NCBI GenBank assembly: GCA_964601265.1 | Contig: CAZRMT010000001.1 | Location: forward strand, 1 to 64,000 | Direction of reading: 5' to 3' | From: UBA4675 sp964601265 | GTDB taxonomy: Bacteria; Bacillota; Clostridia; Christensenellales; Borkfalkiaceae | Length of the DNA stretch: 64,000 bases | Shown here: positions 60,839 to 64,000 of the stretch, in pieces | Numbering within the stretch: position 1 is the stretch's first letter | Layout: the number at the start of each line of letters is the position of its first letter | Program-made: the position numbers and the translations under genes | Notes under the pieces: generated by a model | Database searches by the model: none | The model's input: only the letters and a program-made list of their open reading frames with translations | Told to the model about the DNA's origin: nothing

Positions 60839-61633
60839 ATGAAACGCAAAAGACTTTTGGTTATATCAACGGCTTTGATTTATGTTTTTTTTGTGTTGTT
60901 GTGCCTTGCGTATGCGTTTTCGCTCAAGCACGTAAATAGCGAGTACATAGTACAAAGTAACAGCGTTAGGTATCAAAAGGTGGAAAATCTTTTATCGGGG
61001 TACAAGAATAAAAATCTTTGTTTTTTGGATTTAGACAAAATTACCACGAAGATTGAAAAGGACCCATATCTAAAAGTTAACAAAATAGAAAAAAAATATC
61101 CGAATTCTATAAATATTGCGGTTGAAGAAAGAAAGGAAATGTTTGAAATAACTTATAATTCTGAAGTGTACGTTTTAGATGAGAATTATTTTATTTTAAA
61201 CAAAAAGACTGAAAACGGAGACAACATTTTGCTAAGTCTTGACGGTTCGGTTTTTGACGTTGATTCCTTGGAAATAAAAAGTACTTTTAAATTTAATAAA
61301 CACGAACTTGAAAACTGCATTAATTTGATGTTGAATTTGTTTTCCGACTGGAAAAATCTTTTATCGGAAGTTAAAGTTGAAAGAGTGGGTGGCGAATACG
61401 GACAATACTACGACCGTTATAGTATTTATTTCAAAACAATACAAGGAAGTATAATAAAAATACAAGACGTTTTAGAACAACCCGAAGAAAAAGTGTCGCT
61501 CGCCTACGAGACGTACGAGGAGTTAAGCGATTTAGAAAAAACGGACACGATAGTTATTGCTCTTAAGGTTAAAGAGGAAATAAAAGTAAATAAGACAAAA
61601 TTGTCGTCTAATAATAAGGGGGGAAGCAAATGA
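60839..61633 (+). CDS. Cell division protein DivIB/FtsQ
   Basis: A 264-residue bitopic protein: a short basic N-terminus, one membrane helix (about 6-28), a POTRA domain (VRYQKVENLLSGYKNKNLCF, then PYLKVNKIEKKYPNSINIAVEER) and an outer domain. DivIB/FtsQ holds FtsL and DivIC in the division complex. AGGAG precedes the ATG. Its TGA overlaps the ftsA ATG by four bases. Confidence 0.9.
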   Translation: MKRKRLLVISTALIYVFFVLLCLAYAFSLKHVNSEYIVQSNSVRYQKVENLLSGYKNKNLCFLDLDKITTKIEKDPYLKVNKIEKKYPNSINIAVEERKEMFEITYNSEVYVLDENYFILNKKTENGDNILLSLDGSVFDVDSLEIKSTFKFNKHELENCINLMLNLFSDWKNLLSEVKVERVGGEYGQYYDRYSIYFKTIQGSIIKIQDVLEQPEEKVSLAYETYEELSDLEKTDTIVIALKVKEEIKVNKTKLSSNNKGGSK

Positions 61634-62781
61634 TTAAAGATGCAGTTATCGTGTTGGACGTAGGTTCGTCTAAAATAACCGTTACGGTAGGAGAACGTGG
61701 ACTGAATAATACTTTTGTTATCCATAGTTCGTGCGACGTTCCGTATGCGGGATTTGACGAAAACGGTTTTATTAAAGGCGATGGAGAAGTTTCCGTCGAT
61801 ACGGCTGTTTTAAACGCAATGGAAATGATTAGGAGAAATTCCGACGTTAAGCTAGATACGGTTTTTGTCGGTGTTCCCGGTTATTTTTTGCAAACCAGGA
61901 CTTTGCAACACGTTAATTCTTACGAGGGTAAAACGAAAATAACCGAAAACGAGCTCAAAAAGTTTATCGAAACGGGACTGCTTGACGTAAATATGCAAAA
62001 TTATTGTCGAATCGACAGTCGAGCAATATATTTCACCTTATCGGACGGTAGCGTTGTAAATAACCCCATAGGTAAAAAGTCCGTAAATTTAAGAGGGGTA
62101 ATTTCCGTAACTTTTTGTAAGGCGGAGTTTAAAACTATTTTCGATAGGATTTTGTTTAGTTTAGGAGTTAATAGGGTTCGTTACGTATCGTCACCGTTAT
62201 CCGAATGTTTGTATTTGTTTAGTGAAGACAAAAGAAACGAATACAACGTTTTACTCGACGTCGGGTTTACCACGTCTACGTTAAGCATCGTTTACAAAAA
62301 CGGAATAGTTTATCAAAGAACGCTAGACGGAGAAATCGGCGGTTCTTCGATAAATAATCACTTTTATTTTAGTTTGGGTTTCGAGTCGGATGAATTTCAA
62401 GATGAAACGTTAGATATTTTAGAAGAGTTAAAAAGAAAGGTGAATTTGGGGATAAAAGACGGAGAATATATTTGTTATCACGGCGGACAAGTTTATAAAT
62501 TTGCTGTAGACAGAGTGAATTCTCTTGTAAACGAAGTGTTAACGGTGCTTGCCGGACAAGTATCCGAGGCTATTGAAAAATGTTCTCATTTTTTACCTAT
62601 CGGGACGAGAATAAATCTTACCGGCGGTGGCGTTTCCTATATTAGAGGAGCCGGAGAAAAGTTAAGAGATTTACTTGACAGAGGCGTGGATATAGTGTAT
62701 CCTAACGTTCCTAGATATAAAAAACCGAGTGAAACGTCTAAATTTGCCTTACTTAATTATGCGTTGAATACGAGAAACTAA
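61630..62781 (+). CDS. ftsA: Cell division protein FtsA
   Basis: A 383-residue actin-like ATPase that tethers FtsZ to the membrane. VIVLDVGSSKITVTVGE (about 6-22) is the phosphate-1 loop, LLDVGFTTSTLSIVY (about 211-225) phosphate-2, and INLTGGGVSYIRG the adenosine motif. An SHS2/1C domain replaces the actin IB domain. It is slightly short (usual 410-430). I do not see a clear amphipathic membrane-targeting helix at the extreme C-terminus, which ends LNYALNTRN. Directly precedes ftsZ. Confidence 0.9.
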   Translation: MIKDAVIVLDVGSSKITVTVGERGLNNTFVIHSSCDVPYAGFDENGFIKGDGEVSVDTAVLNAMEMIRRNSDVKLDTVFVGVPGYFLQTRTLQHVNSYEGKTKITENELKKFIETGLLDVNMQNYCRIDSRAIYFTLSDGSVVNNPIGKKSVNLRGVISVTFCKAEFKTIFDRILFSLGVNRVRYVSSPLSECLYLFSEDKRNEYNVLLDVGFTTSTLSIVYKNGIVYQRTLDGEIGGSSINNHFYFSLGFESDEFQDETLDILEELKRKVNLGIKDGEYICYHGGQVYKFAVDRVNSLVNEVLTVLAGQVSEAIEKCSHFLPIGTRINLTGGGVSYIRGAGEKLRDLLDRGVDIVYPNVPRYKKPSETSKFALLNYALNTRN

Positions 62782-62795
62782 AAGTTGGAGGAATT

Positions 62796-64000
62796 ATGAT
62801 TACTTATACGGAAAAAAATAGCAATACCGCTAAAATCATGGTAATTGGTGTTGGCGGAGGTGGAAATAACGCAGTAAATCAAATGATAAAAAAACACGTG
62901 GATACCGTAACTTTTGTAGCGGTTAATACGGATATGCAGGCGTTACAGCAGTCGAGAGTTGTGGAAACTAACCGTTTGCAAATAGGAAAACTTAAAACAG
63001 AAGGTTTAGGGGCGGGAAGCGACCCTGAAATAGGAAAAATTGCAGCAGAAGAATCTACCGACGAAATAAAAGAAGTCGTACAAGGCATGCATTTGGTTTT
63101 CGTTGTTTGCGGAATGGGCGGAGGAACGGGAACGGGGGCGTCTCCCGTTATTGCCAAAATCGCCAAAGACAGCGGAGCGTTAGTGGTTGGCGTTGTTACT
63201 ACGCCGTTTGCGTTTGAGGGAGCTCGTCGTCAATCGAATGCTAAAAAGGGAATTGAACAGCTTGCTCAATACGTTGATTCGATGATTATTATACCGAACA
63301 ATAAACTTCTTACTGAAATCGCAAAAGATAGAGATTTGACTATAGTAGATGCATTTGAAATGGCAGACGAAGTTTTAAGGCAAGGTATAATCGGAATTTC
63401 AAACTTAATTGTAAAGCCCGGTTTAATTAACCTTGACTTTGCCGATATAAAGGCTGTTCTTAAAAATCAGGGATTGGCTCATATGGGTATCGGTAGAGCA
63501 AAAGGCGAAAATAAGATATACGATGCGGTTTGTCAAGCCGTTAGAAGTCCTTTATTGGAAACTAGTATCGAAGGGGCAAAAGGCTTAATTTTGAATATTT
63601 GCGGAGGAAAAGATTTATCCCTTGTCGACGTAGGAAACGCTACGGGTATAGTTAAAGAAGCGTTAGACGAGAATGCAAATATTATTTTCGGTACCGATAT
63701 TGACGAAAATTTAAAAGACGAGGTTACCGTTACGCTTATTGCAACGGGATTTAAAACCGTAAAAGACTCGGAAAGAAAGCCCGTAAAACCGACGTACGTT
63801 AGCGAACAATCGGTTTACGAAGTCCCTACACAGCCAAAAAGCGAAACGGTTGAGGAAAGACCTTCGACTCAAACGATAAAAGAATATCCCAGACGTGACG
63901 ATGCTTCTTTAAAAATGGATGGCATTTACGAAGAAAAAGAGGATAGGGTAGAGGAACAAATTAAAACAAAGAAACCACCGGCATTTTTAAGAAGAATATT
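62796..64000 (+). CDS. ftsZ: Cell division protein FtsZ (runs off the right edge)
   Basis: At least 401 codons of the tubulin-like GTPase that forms the division ring. IMVIGVGGGGNNAVN (about 14-28) and the signature GGGTGTGASP bind GTP. The T7 loop NLDFADIKAV supplies the catalytic aspartates. The variable linker (from about residue 325) leads into KKPPAFLRRI at the window end, which is the conserved C-terminal peptide bound by FtsA and other partners. The stop codon should lie only a few codons beyond 64000. GGAGGA precedes the ATG at 62796. Confidence 0.97.
   Translation, partial: MITYTEKNSNTAKIMVIGVGGGGNNAVNQMIKKHVDTVTFVAVNTDMQALQQSRVVETNRLQIGKLKTEGLGAGSDPEIGKIAAEESTDEIKEVVQGMHLVFVVCGMGGGTGTGASPVIAKIAKDSGALVVGVVTTPFAFEGARRQSNAKKGIEQLAQYVDSMIIIPNNKLLTEIAKDRDLTIVDAFEMADEVLRQGIIGISNLIVKPGLINLDFADIKAVLKNQGLAHMGIGRAKGENKIYDAVCQAVRSPLLETSIEGAKGLILNICGGKDLSLVDVGNATGIVKEALDENANIIFGTDIDENLKDEVTVTLIATGFKTVKDSERKPVKPTYVSEQSVYEVPTQPKSETVEERPSTQTIKEYPRRDDASLKMDGIYEEKEDRVEEQIKTKKPPAFLRRI

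Noticed and set aside
1..64000. CRISPR arrays, transposases, integrases, tRNA or rRNA genes
   Set aside because: Looked for spaced repeats, IS-type inverted ends and cloverleaf or conserved rRNA sequence; none was seen.

Overview
The window is a 64 kb piece of an AT-rich bacterial scaffold carrying two runs of exactly 100 N. It reads as an uncultured low-GC Firmicute, most likely a clostridial lineage. Evidence for this is the glgC/glgD pair, the DnaD/DnaI-type primosome genes, cdaA, long-form hpf, the ftsK-rimO-pgsA-cinA-recA-rny order, strong Shine-Dalgarno sites, and near-consensus sigma-A promoters almost always with a 17-bp spacer. The DNPR motif in MurE points to meso-diaminopimelate peptidoglycan. 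No tRNA, rRNA, CRISPR array, insertion sequence or prophage was seen. Coding density is very high, and the longest non-coding stretch is about 296 bp (12995-13290).

Layout. (1) 1-1660: start of a flavoprotein gene (minus), a small XRE regulator divergent from a small membrane-protein gene with an operator-like palindrome inside its promoter, then an Lgt-like gene. (2) 1690-9841: metallo-beta-lactamase-fold protein, ComEC, DNA polymerase III delta, the c-di-AMP synthase CdaA, a 37-residue membrane peptide, aspartokinase and a large LtaS-like sulfatase-fold enzyme broken by an assembly gap. (3) 9863-12994 (minus): a second Lgt-like protein and the DnaI/DnaD primosome pair. (4) 13291-19735: a catalytically degenerate alpha/beta-hydrolase-like protein from an apparently leaderless promoter, signal peptidase I, DegV, PepF and the replicative helicase DnaB. 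(5) 19752-27344: TsaC/Sua5 (gapped), RpiB, GalU, a ClpC-like ATPase, Hpf, a TIM-barrel protein and Pgi. (6) 27486-37678: a complete glycogen operon glgB-glgC-glgD-glgA-glgP plus a GH13 enzyme. (7) 37735-48568: tex, acpP, ftsK-rimO-pgsA-cinA-recA and rny. (8) 48587-50088 (minus): M29 aminopeptidase and rpsT. (9) 50135-64000: a dcw (division and cell wall) cluster murI-mraZ-rsmH-ftsL-PBP-murE-mraY-murD-ftsW-murA-divIB-ftsA-ftsZ, running off the right edge inside the C-terminal peptide of ftsZ.

How the genes fit together. Most of the window is housekeeping: replication (holA, dnaD, dnaI, dnaB), envelope building (Lgt-like proteins, LtaS-like enzyme, galU, pgsA, dcw cluster), carbon storage (pgi, galU, glycogen operon) and nucleic-acid upkeep (tex, recA, rny). 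I did not find a clearly new multi-gene system. The points most worth checking are: the palindrome filling the spacer of a perfect promoter beside a divergent XRE gene; a 55-bp exact overlap showing that the first N gap is artefactual; a DnaB with an SSB-like C-terminal tip; a ClpC-like ATPase without the ClpP-docking loop; apparent leaderless starts; a likely AUA start on the division transpeptidase; and a 37-residue membrane peptide where CdaR normally sits.
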